A stretch of 37,963 nucleotides of DNA, taken from the NCBI GenBank assembly GCA_051872395.1, contig JBJEDU010000016.1:1-37963 (forward strand), in the 5' to 3' direction. The notes under the pieces were generated by a model. The model saw nothing but the letters and a program-made list of their open reading frames with translations, was not told where the DNA came from and did no database searches. The stretch comes from JBJEDU01 sp051872395. GTDB taxonomy: Bacteria; Bacillota_I; Bacilli_A; RFN20; CAG-826. This document shows, piece after piece, positions 22,438-31,532 of the stretch. The position numbers and the translations under genes are program-made. Every line of letters begins with the position of its first letter. Within the stretch, counting starts at the first letter, position 1.

Positions 22438-23364
22438 CTACGAAAGTAAAAAATCAGATATCTTATTCATAATTTCAATATCTAAGGAATATAACTCATC
22501 CCAATTTTGTTCTTCTTTTAATTTGATTAATTTCTTTTTTCCTTTAGTTTTATTTTTTATTAAAAAATATTTTTCTAATTTTGTTACTGAATCAACACTA
22601 TAAGTTGGATAATGACTCTTTTTATCTAATTCAATAAAATGGATATTATCTTTATCTTTTAATTCATTTTTTAAAGATAAAAAATTATCTTCAACATTAA
22701 GAATTTTATCATCTTTGGAATAGATAAATAAAACTTCATTTTGATAATCTTTCAAATAGTAAGATATATCGATTTCATCAATACTTTTATGAAATTTCTT
22801 TGTTTCGATATTAATTAAGGAATTTAATATTTTTTCTTTTTTTACAAAATTAGATAATGCGAATTTAACATTTCTTAAAGGTGATAATAAAACAACTTTA
22901 TTAAATGAGTGAGTTTTTAGATTTAACGCTGAAGAGAAACCACCAAGAGAATGACCGATAATGTTTATTTTTTTATTATTAACATTCATTTTCTTAACAT
23001 AATTAATAAAATAATCTAATGTAAAAGATAATTCTAATAATCCATATTGTTTCTTTCCTTTGGACGCAAAAGTCGCTAAAGCGTCCAAAGCATAAATAAC
23101 AAAACCTTTACTAGCTAAATATTCTATTTCTTTAATATAACAATCGTGTCCTCCACCATATCCGTGAACAAAGATGACAATATCTTTATTTTCTTTTGAA
23201 TCATAATAATAAAGATGCGAAGCAATATCGATATCATGTCGATCTTTAAAATAAGATAATTCATGATTCAAATGAGGAAAATGAGAATAAGGAAAATAAT
23301 ATAATCCTGGATCTTTATCACATCTCGATGAAAAAACAATAGAATGAATCAATTTAGTGAGCAT
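22438..23364 (-). CDS. Alpha/beta-hydrolase (serine lipase/peptidase-like)
   Basis: A 308-residue alpha/beta-hydrolase with the oxyanion motif FVHGYGGG, nucleophile elbow GHSLGG (Ser about 139), Asp in YSKDDKILNVED and His in KKSHYPTY, so the triad is complete. Substrate is unknown; monoacylglycerol lipase- and S33 peptidase-like enzymes share this layout. I start at the second Met (MLTKLIHSIVF), ending at 23364. The first Met at 23379 lies inside the stem of the upstream operon terminator. No separate promoter is evident, so expression may depend on readthrough. The C-terminus is basic and helical. Confidence 0.82.
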   Translation of the reverse strand: MLTKLIHSIVFSSRCDKDPGLYYFPYSHFPHLNHELSYFKDRHDIDIASHLYYYDSKENKDIVIFVHGYGGGHDCYIKEIEYLASKGFVIYALDALATFASKGKKQYGLLELSFTLDYFINYVKKMNVNNKKINIIGHSLGGFSSALNLKTHSFNKVVLLSPLRNVKFALSNFVKKEKILNSLINIETKKFHKSIDEIDISYYLKDYQNEVLFIYSKDDKILNVEDNFLSLKNELKDKDNIHFIELDKKSHYPTYSVDSVTKLEKYFLIKNKTKGKKKLIKLKEEQNWDELYSLDIEIMNKISDFLLS

Positions 23365-23374
23365 ATAAAAATAA

Positions 23375-23406
23375 TACATCCTACCGAAGAAAATTGGTAG
23401 GATGTA
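23375..23406 (-). terminator. Terminator of the starch-degradation operon
   Basis: A perfect 11-bp inverted repeat (TACATCCTACC at 23375-23385, complement at 23396-23406), 10-base loop, T-rich on both sides, so it may work in both directions. It follows the small lipoprotein gene by 26 bases and reaches to within 10 bases of the hydrolase start. Confidence 0.85.
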
Positions 23407-23432
23407 TTTTAATTTTTATTAATGAATTTACG

Positions 23433-23843
23433 TTACACTAAATCATTTTGATTTAGCCATATACCATATAAAACAATCGATGATGATTGAGATAATGGAA
23501 TTATAGTAGAGAAATCATATAAATCACTCAAATCATCAATGACCGCTCTTTTGGACCAACCAACAAACGTATCAAAATACGGGTCAGTAGGTTCTTCTGG
23601 ATCTGGTGGGATATCAGTAATTGCTGTTCCAGGAATCACTAATCCAGAATAATACATCGTATCAATCGTCAAATAATCTTTGTAGTAGAAAACATTAATT
23701 TTTTCATCATCTGGCCAAGAATATTCTTCGCTTGATGATACTTCTATAGATGATGAAGAAGATGTATCATGCGTTTCCCTATTACAAGAAGAAAGAGAAA
23801 TCATCAACGCTGTTAAAAAAGTAAATTTAATAATTTTGTTCAT
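23433..23843 (-). CDS. Small Ser-rich lipoprotein with InlB B-repeat-like domain
   Basis: A 136-residue lipoprotein (lipobox ISLSSC, Cys20). A Ser/Glu-rich linker (residues 27-42) leads to one small beta domain. The domain's FDTFVGWSK, YDFSTIIPL and IVLYGIWLN segments resemble the Listeria-Bacteroides repeat (InlB B-repeat, Flg_new), a surface adhesion or spacer module. It is the last gene of the starch operon, 12 bases after the pullulanase gene and before a strong terminator. A role in presenting or binding the glucan-degrading machinery is inferred from the operon. Confidence 0.8.
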   Translation of the reverse strand: MNKIIKFTFLTALMISLSSCNRETHDTSSSSSIEVSSSEEYSWPDDEKINVFYYKDYLTIDTMYYSGLVIPGTAITDIPPDPEEPTDPYFDTFVGWSKRAVIDDLSDLYDFSTIIPLSQSSSIVLYGIWLNQNDLV

Positions 23844-23855
23844 TTTCTTTTCCTC

Positions 23856-26828
23856 CTAGAATTTTGTAATAATGAATTGATATGGTTCTAACTTAATGGT
23901 ACCACTACCTTTTGTGATTCCATTAGTGCCACCTAATGAATTATAGATGATTGTACATGTTGATATAGCGTCATAACTGATCGTGCCTGAACTTCTTCCA
24001 GAGAAGAACATACAGTAAAAACCCATTCTAATACCGAAAATACTTGAACCGCTATCAACACCCCAAGTCGATATATTTTGGCTATCCAAATTATTAGGAT
24101 ACAAATATTGAGGAATGGTCTTATCATTTCTAATTTTTATCGCTTCTTTAAAACGATTGGAATATGAAGACACATCAACTTTATTTCCTTGATATTCGAT
24201 AGATATTTTTCTATCCCATTTAAAGGAATTACAATTATCACTTGATTTATATGAGTTATGAGAAATTATTTTTCCAAACATTTCTACATCACCAGTGCAT
24301 AAGATATCTTCTGGATCACCAGTATAGACTGGATAATCTGGATATGGTCTAGCATCTGGATTATCTTGAATTTTAGTTCTAAATAATTCTTCGCCACCCT
24401 GCATAAAGGCTATAGATTGCGAGGCAAATATCGCACTATGACAGGCAAGGGATGCTTTAGCGATAACAGAAGGATCAGGTTCTTTACTCGCTGCGGGTTT
24501 ATTACCTGGATTTTCGCTGAGGGTATAATTCAATTGATCAAATAATGTGAAATTATCGTGACAGCTGACATAATTAACAGTTTGTTTATTATTGGCTGCC
24601 CCATTCGCATAATCATTAATACCCATCATCATTCTGGAAACACAATTGGCTTTATCACCAACATGTTCAGAACCTTGAGAAATATATCCATATCCTGGAT
24701 AAGCATTATTTGAACCATATCCACCATCATTTCCACCTTTGGTATTATTACGACCAAAATCATTAAATGCTCCTAAAATACCAGGTGAAGTCTTTGAAGG
24801 ATAAAGAGATGAATAAACTTCTGCAGTTGTCGTTCCAACTGTCCCAGTTTTACCATGATATCCAGCTGCGGTCCAACCTTCTCCATAGACGACAATATCT
24901 TTATCGATTTCATATAATGAGTCTTTGACTTTCCTCATTGTTTCGGTATCAATTAAACCCATAAGGTCAAATCTGAAACCTTTAATTTTATATTCTTTTG
25001 CCCACCAACAAACGCTATCAACGATGAATTTTGACATCATAGTTGATTCAGTTCTAACTTCGTTAGCGCATCCGCTTCCGTCAGCGAAATTACCAGATTC
25101 ATCCATTCTGAAGTAGTAACGAGGCATAATTTTATTAAAATTACAATTGCTCACGCTACTGACGTGATTATAAACCACATCCATAATCACTCTCGTATGA
25201 TTTTCGTTATTAGCGAATTGCATGACGAGATTTTTAAATTCTTCAATACGAGTGAATCCGTTATATGGATCAGAAGAATAACCACCTTCAATTACATTGT
25301 AATTAAGTGGGTTATAACCCCAGTTAAATTTCATATTTGTTTCATCATCATCATGATCAAAAACTGGAAGTAATTGAACCGCGGTGACTCCTAATTCTTC
25401 AATATGATCAAAACCAGTAGTTACGGTCGTAATATTATCAGTATATGTCGTTCCTTTTTCAACAAAGGCATTATATGTTCCGGGTTTTTCTTTTCCACCC
25501 CAAGTTTCATCCATTGTCAAATCTCTAATATGGACTTCGTATACTGTTAAATCGTTCGCAGAAGCAATATCAAATGTTGAATCTCCATCCCAAACTTCAG
25601 GAATTTCATCCCATCCATCTGGATTAGTTAAAGAAGAATCATAAATTAATCCTCTAAGACCGTTGATACCTGCTCCGTGAGCGTATGGATCAATGACTTC
25701 AAACGCTCCAGCAAAGTTTTCAATATAATAGGTGTAATATTTACCATTTAAATCTCCAAGGATTTCAGCTTTAAATACTCCGCCTTTTTGGAAATACATC
25801 TTATATTCTTTGAAATAATTAGAACCTTTATCAGAAATACTAGTTGGTGTACCAGTAGAATAAATCCTGAGTTTAACATTTGCCCCAGTTGGAGCCCATA
25901 AAGCGAATGTAGATTTTTCTTTCGTGTATGTTACTCCTAAATCATCGCCAGTATATGTGTAATATTCTTCAAACATTGGCGTGTCATACATTGGATAAAA
26001 TGCGACAGATTTAGTGGATATTCTTCCAGGTGAAGATTCATATTCAGTTTCCAAAACATATTTAATATTAATATGAGATGAATAATTTAATGAAATTGTG
26101 AAAGTTTCACTTGTTGGATAACCTACTTTAAATAATCTATTTTCTTTTTCACGCTTTTGAATATTTGGATCGTAAGAAAGATATAGTTGATCAAAAGCAT
26201 ATAAACGATACACTGAAGGGACACTTGTCGCGGTGACTGAAATTGTTTTCCAATCAGTAAATTCCGCGGTTAAAGCTTTATCAAATTTCGTTTCTGCTTC
26301 CGTTTGATAAATTTCAATAGAATTACTTTCGCCAGGAATTGTCCAAACTTCTAAATCTCCATTTCCATCAAGTGGAAACATATCATAAGGTAAAGAAGTA
26401 TCTAAACTTTGACCTGACCAAGTTCCTCCATATTTGATAATAAACATTAATTCAGAAGTAGTTTTATATTCAGGAAAATCATTATCTAAATCGATGACAA
26501 ATTTGGAATCTTGACCGTTCGTAGATATTTCCACTGCTGCAGTTTCCACACCATCAATATTAGTGACCCAAGTATAAATTCTTCGTGAAATATTTTTACC
26601 ATCATCATTGTGATAATGGATAATAACTCGATGAGGATAAGTTATTGAATCAGTTTCTCCTTCATTATAAACATCAGTTCCAAGTTCATAATTAATTGGT
26701 TGAACATCTTCATAATGAACAGGATCAGGAAGAATTTCCTCATAATTATTTTTTGAATTAGAAGTAGGGAGAACTAATAAAGATAACAATATAAAGGAAA
26801 GTCCTATAAATAGTTTTTTCTTTTTCAT
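23856..26828 (-). CDS. Secreted type I pullulanase (GH13_14)
   Basis: A 990-residue pullulanase that cuts alpha-1,6 branches in starch and pullulan. It has a hydrophobic export signal (residues 5-21) without a lipobox Cys, then a CBM41-like N-terminal region (about 66-165), an intermediate region, a CBM48-like domain (about 295-385) and the catalytic barrel. Diagnostic type I block NWGYNPLNYNVIEGGYSSDP lies at about 502-521. Catalytic regions are DVVYNH (550-555), GFRFDLMG with nucleophile Asp621, YGEGW with Glu650 and SCHDN with Asp758. No sortase or LysM anchor is visible, so the protein is either released or held by an uncleaved signal helix. It lies 13 bases after the carbohydrate-binding candidate gene. 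Confidence 0.93.
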   Translation of the reverse strand: MKKKKLFIGLSFILLSLLVLPTSNSKNNYEEILPDPVHYEDVQPINYELGTDVYNEGETDSITYPHRVIIHYHNDDGKNISRRIYTWVTNIDGVETAAVEISTNGQDSKFVIDLDNDFPEYKTTSELMFIIKYGGTWSGQSLDTSLPYDMFPLDGNGDLEVWTIPGESNSIEIYQTEAETKFDKALTAEFTDWKTISVTATSVPSVYRLYAFDQLYLSYDPNIQKREKENRLFKVGYPTSETFTISLNYSSHINIKYVLETEYESSPGRISTKSVAFYPMYDTPMFEEYYTYTGDDLGVTYTKEKSTFALWAPTGANVKLRIYSTGTPTSISDKGSNYFKEYKMYFQKGGVFKAEILGDLNGKYYTYYIENFAGAFEVIDPYAHGAGINGLRGLIYDSSLTNPDGWDEIPEVWDGDSTFDIASANDLTVYEVHIRDLTMDETWGGKEKPGTYNAFVEKGTTYTDNITTVTTGFDHIEELGVTAVQLLPVFDHDDDETNMKFNWGYNPLNYNVIEGGYSSDPYNGFTRIEEFKNLVMQFANNENHTRVIMDVVYNHVSSVSNCNFNKIMPRYYFRMDESGNFADGSGCANEVRTESTMMSKFIVDSVCWWAKEYKIKGFRFDLMGLIDTETMRKVKDSLYEIDKDIVVYGEGWTAAGYHGKTGTVGTTTAEVYSSLYPSKTSPGILGAFNDFGRNNTKGGNDGGYGSNNAYPGYGYISQGSEHVGDKANCVSRMMMGINDYANGAANNKQTVNYVSCHDNFTLFDQLNYTLSENPGNKPAASKEPDPSVIAKASLACHSAIFASQSIAFMQGGEELFRTKIQDNPDARPYPDYPVYTGDPEDILCTGDVEMFGKIISHNSYKSSDNCNSFKWDRKISIEYQGNKVDVSSYSNRFKEAIKIRNDKTIPQYLYPNNLDSQNISTWGVDSGSSIFGIRMGFYCMFFSGRSSGTISYDAISTCTIIYNSLGGTNGITKGSGTIKLEPYQFIITKF

Positions 26829-26841
26829 AGTCTTTTACCTT

Positions 26842-27609
26842 TTAATTCGATGAATCACCAATATAACAACTATAACCACCATTTGTATATACTTTAAAGT
26901 ATATATCTAATTTGCAGTTGTTATTAACGCCAACATTATTTCCCCCAAAGCCATCACTGACAAGAGAAATATTTCCACTAGCGAAAGCGCCATAAGAAGA
27001 TTCCCATCCACCACTAATCCAATCTGTTCCATTGGTTAATTTAAAGATGTCACCAGCTTCAAAGGAGATTCCTAAGCCCATGTATTCAGTACCGTCACCC
27101 GTATAATTTTCATTAACGGTCAATGCGATACCAGTTGAAACATCCCAAGTTTTTGTTCCACTAATGAAGCTACCTTCACCAACGATATACCAACCACTTG
27201 CTGGGGTTGGTGGTTCAATATCACCACCCAATTCGCCAGTAAAGACATAAGAGGCATATAAAATTTGTCCATTAACTACTCCAACAACATCTTTTTTAGT
27301 TGGGAAGCCTAGACCTTCATAAACCATCCAGTTAGAAAATTCAACATCATCTAAAGTGGATGTCACCACTGTTTTATCAGGTAAAGTCGCCCCGACAGTG
27401 GCTTCAAACGCTACTGCGTTCTCTAAAAATAATTCAGGGTAATCTTGGCCTTTTTCACCATTATAAAGACCATTTTCACCTAAAACTAAATAAGTGGTAA
27501 TGGTATTTTCAGCATACTTATTAGTTTCAATTTCAGTTTTGTTTTCTTTGACAAGCAAACCGGAAAAAAGAACCATCAAGGATGTAAATAACGCAATTAT
27601 TTTCTTCAT
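26842..27609 (-). CDS. Secreted candidate carbohydrate-binding protein
   Basis: A 255-residue exported protein with a signal peptide (1-18) and no lipobox. Residues 40-125 form a beta-rich domain ending FSNW...ILYASYVF, resembling InlB B-repeat ends. A Pro linker (GDIEPPTPAS) separates it from a C-terminal domain (about 138-255) starting GWYIVGEGSF, with FKLTNGTDWISGGW and IYFKVYTNGGYSCYI blocks. That pattern resembles the starch-binding beta-sandwich domains of SusE/SusF-type and related amylase-linked modules, with several exposed-looking Trp residues. It has no catalytic motif. Lying between two glucan-degrading enzymes (13-base gaps), it is probably a non-catalytic glucan-binding protein; this is inference. 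Confidence 0.78.
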   Translation of the reverse strand: MKKIIALFTSLMVLFSGLLVKENKTEIETNKYAENTITTYLVLGENGLYNGEKGQDYPELFLENAVAFEATVGATLPDKTVVTSTLDDVEFSNWMVYEGLGFPTKKDVVGVVNGQILYASYVFTGELGGDIEPPTPASGWYIVGEGSFISGTKTWDVSTGIALTVNENYTGDGTEYMGLGISFEAGDIFKLTNGTDWISGGWESSYGAFASGNISLVSDGFGGNNVGVNNNCKLDIYFKVYTNGGYSCYIGDSSN

Positions 27610-27622
27610 GATTTTTTCCTCC

Positions 27623-30148
27623 TTATTTCTTAATTACAACAATTCCATAAGCAGGAATTGAGGTATTTGTCGCACCATTTAATGTATACACTGTGGATGA
27701 AGTTGTGCTATAGGAATATGAATTTCCATTTAAACCACAATTAATCATAATTGTGTAAGCGCCACTATCATATGTAAGTGTATAAATTAACATATCTGTA
27801 TTGCTTGGTGTTTGAACTCCTTCATAAGAAACGAACTTACCAAATGTCTTTTTGATTTCTATTAATTTTTGATAGACATCAAAGACATCATTATCAGTCG
27901 AACTTAATTTTTGTTCAGCGACTGATTTTAAGACATTTTTATTATGTGAATCCATCTCAATAGTGTATGAATTAAATTTGTAAGAAGGAGTAATTGTTTC
28001 ATCACCCCATTTGAATGGTTGACGATACCATAAATCCTTATTATTTTCGTTTCCATATTTTTCAACATGGCTATTTGTATTACCACTCATACCAAGTTCA
28101 TCACCATAATAAATCCAAGAAATACCAGGTGATAAAATCGTACTTGCCGCCAAAACTTTCGCGCGATTATATTCAGTAGATGTACCAACAACATTATCAA
28201 TAACATTAACATGATTAATTGCTCTAGCGGTATCGTGGTTAGATGTAAATGGCGAATTAATAAAATCACTTCTATTTCCATATGGAACAGTGACAGAACC
28301 TCCACTAGTGGTGTTGGTAATTTGAGTCGTTCCACTCGTATTGTATTTGTTATATGTTTCGTTAGGTTGAGTAACTGACATATAGGAAGCATTCATTCCA
28401 TTCGCATTTTGATATAACCATTCAGAATTATGATAGAAAAGAGAGAAATCAAATTGTGAATCAAGGGCTTGATAATATGGAGCGATACGCGCACCATAGC
28501 CATCAAAATTTTCACCAACTAAGAAGCATGATGGATAGACAGCTTTAACCTCATTTGCGAACTCTTTCCAGAAATTAACATTCTTTGTTAAATCGCTAGA
28601 ATAATCAAAGGCGACTGTCACATCTTCCATCTTTTCTTCATCGTAATATGATTTTTCACCAATATCTTCGATGACGATATCGCTTCCAGTATCATCGACT
28701 TCATCTTTCATATAAATATGTTTGACTGCGTCTAATCTAAAACCATCCAAGCCAAAACTTAACCAATATTTAGCAAGATTACAAACCATTGTTCTTGTTA
28801 ATTGGCAATCATAGTTAAGTTCCGCCATTGAAGAACCAAATTTACCATAATAATAGTAATTACTCTCTCCATCACGATACCAATCTGGATGATCTTCTAC
28901 ATTGATATCAATATATTTTCTTTGTTCAGTGGAATAATATTTGACAGTATCACCTTTAAATTTCCAATGATACATATCACGATAACTCACTTCATTACCG
29001 TTTTCATCTAAACCCACTAAAGCTTTTTGTGAATTTCTAAACCATAAATTATTTTTAGAAGTATGATTTAAAACTAAATCCATTAAAACATACATTCCAT
29101 TTTTATGGGCTTTATACATCAATTCTCGATAATCATCAATCGTGCCAAATTTGGAATCAACACTATAAAAATCAGTGACATCATATCCATGATATGAACC
29201 ACTTTCTTGAATTGGTGTAAGCCATAATACTTGAACACCTAAATCATTTTTCAAATAGTCTAAAGCATCGATGATTCCTCTAATATCACCAACACCATCA
29301 CCATTGCTATCTCTAAATGATGGAACAAATATTTGATATCCAACACCTAAAGTTGAGAATTTATCACTTGTAGGTGAAGCTGGATAACGATCATTAGAAG
29401 AATTAATATCACTAATGCTTCGATATTGTCCAGTTGTGTCTTCAATGGTTGGGTTGACTGCGACTTCTTGTCCACTTTCAAAGGAATAATCGTAAACAGA
29501 ACCTTTCGTTAAGAATAGGTGCATAGAACCATTTGTTCTAAAATGTGAGGAAAAATCAGAAATAAATGTGTCTCCACTTCCATCGCTGGTCCAATGTGAT
29601 CCACCGCCCATCGATGATTGTTTTACAATCAAGAATCCCACTCTTGATGCATTAACAAATGAGACTGGTTCCCCACTTTTGCCTCCAATAATATCATCAC
29701 GATACAAATCAATATCGTAAATAATTCCATATTGATCAATTTCAATATCTTTTCCATCAAGTTTATTAGTCATGATGGAATCAGTCATTACATGGAAAGT
29801 GTTCTTTAATTTTGGGTCTGTTGCCCCCCATAACGAACCTTCATGATCGATTGGTGCATTTTGCCAAATCCATACTGCGTATTGCTTGTGCTCTTCAATC
29901 GAAGCCCCAGGACGATTGTAATGAATGTACAAATGTCCAGGTTTTGACCATGAATTAATCCATGCTTCATAATCATCAACATCTGAATATGAATAGCTTT
30001 CGCTTTCACTTTCGGAACTTTCAGTTTCACTAACGTATTGGGATGTACTTTCTGAAGAAGTTTGACTAGAAGAATCAACATCCTCTCCATTACAAGCCAC
30101 TAACGATAACGAAAAAAGAATGACCGTTAAAAAAATACTTTTTTTCAT
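27623..30148 (-). CDS. Surface lipoprotein GH13 alpha-amylase/neopullulanase with N-terminal CBM41-like domain
   Basis: An 841-residue lipoprotein (lipobox LSLVAC, Cys19) with a long Ser/Glu linker (25-56). Residues 70-210 contain LYIHYNRPG and QYAVWIWQNAP, typical of CBM41 alpha-glucan-binding modules. The GH13 domain starts near 265 (GVGYQIFVPSFRDSNGDGVG). Its four regions are DLVLNH (357-362), GFRLDAVKH with nucleophile Asp473, LVGENFD with Glu546 and FTSNHDT with Asp639. The C-terminal beta domain ends at the membrane-distal terminus. It is first of four genes and has an AGGAGAGG site and a TTGACT/TATAGT promoter. It should cut starch to maltodextrins at the cell surface. Confidence 0.93.
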   Translation of the reverse strand: MKKSIFLTVILFSLSLVACNGEDVDSSSQTSSESTSQYVSETESSESESESYSYSDVDDYEAWINSWSKPGHLYIHYNRPGASIEEHKQYAVWIWQNAPIDHEGSLWGATDPKLKNTFHVMTDSIMTNKLDGKDIEIDQYGIIYDIDLYRDDIIGGKSGEPVSFVNASRVGFLIVKQSSMGGGSHWTSDGSGDTFISDFSSHFRTNGSMHLFLTKGSVYDYSFESGQEVAVNPTIEDTTGQYRSISDINSSNDRYPASPTSDKFSTLGVGYQIFVPSFRDSNGDGVGDIRGIIDALDYLKNDLGVQVLWLTPIQESGSYHGYDVTDFYSVDSKFGTIDDYRELMYKAHKNGMYVLMDLVLNHTSKNNLWFRNSQKALVGLDENGNEVSYRDMYHWKFKGDTVKYYSTEQRKYIDINVEDHPDWYRDGESNYYYYGKFGSSMAELNYDCQLTRTMVCNLAKYWLSFGLDGFRLDAVKHIYMKDEVDDTGSDIVIEDIGEKSYYDEEKMEDVTVAFDYSSDLTKNVNFWKEFANEVKAVYPSCFLVGENFDGYGARIAPYYQALDSQFDFSLFYHNSEWLYQNANGMNASYMSVTQPNETYNKYNTSGTTQITNTTSGGSVTVPYGNRSDFINSPFTSNHDTARAINHVNVIDNVVGTSTEYNRAKVLAASTILSPGISWIYYGDELGMSGNTNSHVEKYGNENNKDLWYRQPFKWGDETITPSYKFNSYTIEMDSHNKNVLKSVAEQKLSSTDNDVFDVYQKLIEIKKTFGKFVSYEGVQTPSNTDMLIYTLTYDSGAYTIMINCGLNGNSYSYSTTSSTVYTLNGATNTSIPAYGIVVIKK

Positions 30149-30190
30149 AACCTCTCCTTATTTAATTAAACGTATAGTACCGATAAATTA

Positions 30191-30219
30191 ACTATAATTT
30201 ATCTTATATATAAAGTCAA
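30191..30219 (-). promoter_or_regulatory. Candidate promoter of the starch-degradation operon
   Basis: On the minus strand -35 TTGACT (30214-30219) and -10 TATAGT (30191-30196) are spaced by 17 bases, about 35 bases before the leader reaches the GH13 ATG. It lies just after the rimO stop. Confidence 0.6.
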
Positions 30220-30234
30220 ATTATATATCGCGAA

Positions 30235-31530
30235 TTATTGTTCTTCAGCGAATAAATCGTAGACAAAAGCTTGACTAATTCGAAAAATAATTTTATCCCC
30301 TAATTTATGAGATTTTTTTGCTTTAACGTATATTTGACCATCAACATCATCAGGAGCGTTCCAATAACTCCTCGCTAAAACACATTCATTATCAAATCCA
30401 ACAACTAAACCTTCCATTACTTCATTTAGATGAGTTTTTGCTTTTTGATAAGATATTTTTTGCTGTGCTTTAAGCACTCTATCTAAACGATTTTGTTTAA
30501 CATCTTCTTGTATTTGATTTCTCATTCTATAAGCTTTTGTTCCTTCTTCTTTTGAAAAAGTAAAAGCACCAAGATGATCAAATTTAATTTCTTCAATAAA
30601 TTTAATTAGTTGGTCAACATCTTCTTCACTTTCGTTAGGAAAACCAACCATGACAGTAGTTCTAAGTACAGCGTTAGGGACTTTTTCTTTAATTTTATTA
30701 AATAAATTTAATAAGAATTTCTTATTTCCTCTTCTATTCATCGCTTTAAGAATTTTGTCTTCCGAATGTTGAATTGGTATATCGAAATATGGAGTTAATC
30801 TTTTCTCTTTTGCAATTAAATCGATTAATTCATCGCTAATTTCATCAGGATATAAATAAAGTAATCGAATATATTCAAATGATTCTATTTTTAATAATTC
30901 TTTTAAAACATCAACAATGCTAATTTGTCCATCTAAATCGATACCATATTTTGATGTATCTTGTTCTAATACAACGATTTCTTTGATTCCTTTATTAGCG
31001 AGAACATGAGCCTCACTTACTATATCTTTTAAAAGACGAGAATGAAATCTCCCTCTTATTAGAGGAATTGCACAATAAGTGCAGCAATTATCACATCCAT
31101 CACCAATTCTTAGATAAGAAGTTACAGGACCGCTAGTTAAAACACGGTATTTATCGCTGACACCTTTGATATCATATTGTAAATTATCATCAATAGTTTT
31201 TAATAGTTCATTAAATCGATAATATTCTTTGATAGGAATAAATAAATCAACTTCCGGCATCGATTGTTTTAATTCATTAAAATATCGCTCTGCTAAACAA
31301 CCACATACCACTAATTTTTTATGATATTTAGCCATTTCAAAAATCGTCTCGATAGACTCTTTCTTGCTCGATTCAATAAAACCACATGTGTTAATGATTA
31401 TAATATCAGCGTTTAAAGGATTATTTGTAATTTCATAATTATCATGTTCTAATAATCCTAAAATATTTTCGCTATCAACTTGATTTTTATTGCAGCCTAA
31501 AGAAACGATTCCAACTTTTTTTCTTTTCAT
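30235..31530 (-). CDS. rimO: Ribosomal protein S12 methylthiotransferase
   Basis: A 431-residue radical-SAM enzyme that adds a methylthio group to an Asp of ribosomal protein S12. The N-terminal UPF0004 domain carries the second-cluster cysteines Cys13 (SLGCNKNQVDSE), Cys49 (INTCGF) and Cys78 (VCGCLAER). The radical-SAM motif is Cys146-x3-Cys150-x2-Cys153 in GDGCDNCCTYCAIP. A C-terminal TRAM-like region (about 365-431) follows. The SLGCNKNQVDSE start and IRLLYLYPDE block favour RimO over MiaB. It starts 2 bases after the ABC fusion gene stop. Confidence 0.93.
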   Translation of the reverse strand: MKRKKVGIVSLGCNKNQVDSENILGLLEHDNYEITNNPLNADIIIINTCGFIESSKKESIETIFEMAKYHKKLVVCGCLAERYFNELKQSMPEVDLFIPIKEYYRFNELLKTIDDNLQYDIKGVSDKYRVLTSGPVTSYLRIGDGCDNCCTYCAIPLIRGRFHSRLLKDIVSEAHVLANKGIKEIVVLEQDTSKYGIDLDGQISIVDVLKELLKIESFEYIRLLYLYPDEISDELIDLIAKEKRLTPYFDIPIQHSEDKILKAMNRRGNKKFLLNLFNKIKEKVPNAVLRTTVMVGFPNESEEDVDQLIKFIEEIKFDHLGAFTFSKEEGTKAYRMRNQIQEDVKQNRLDRVLKAQQKISYQKAKTHLNEVMEGLVVGFDNECVLARSYWNAPDDVDGQIYVKAKKSHKLGDKIIFRISQAFVYDLFAEEQ

Positions 31531-31532
31531 AA

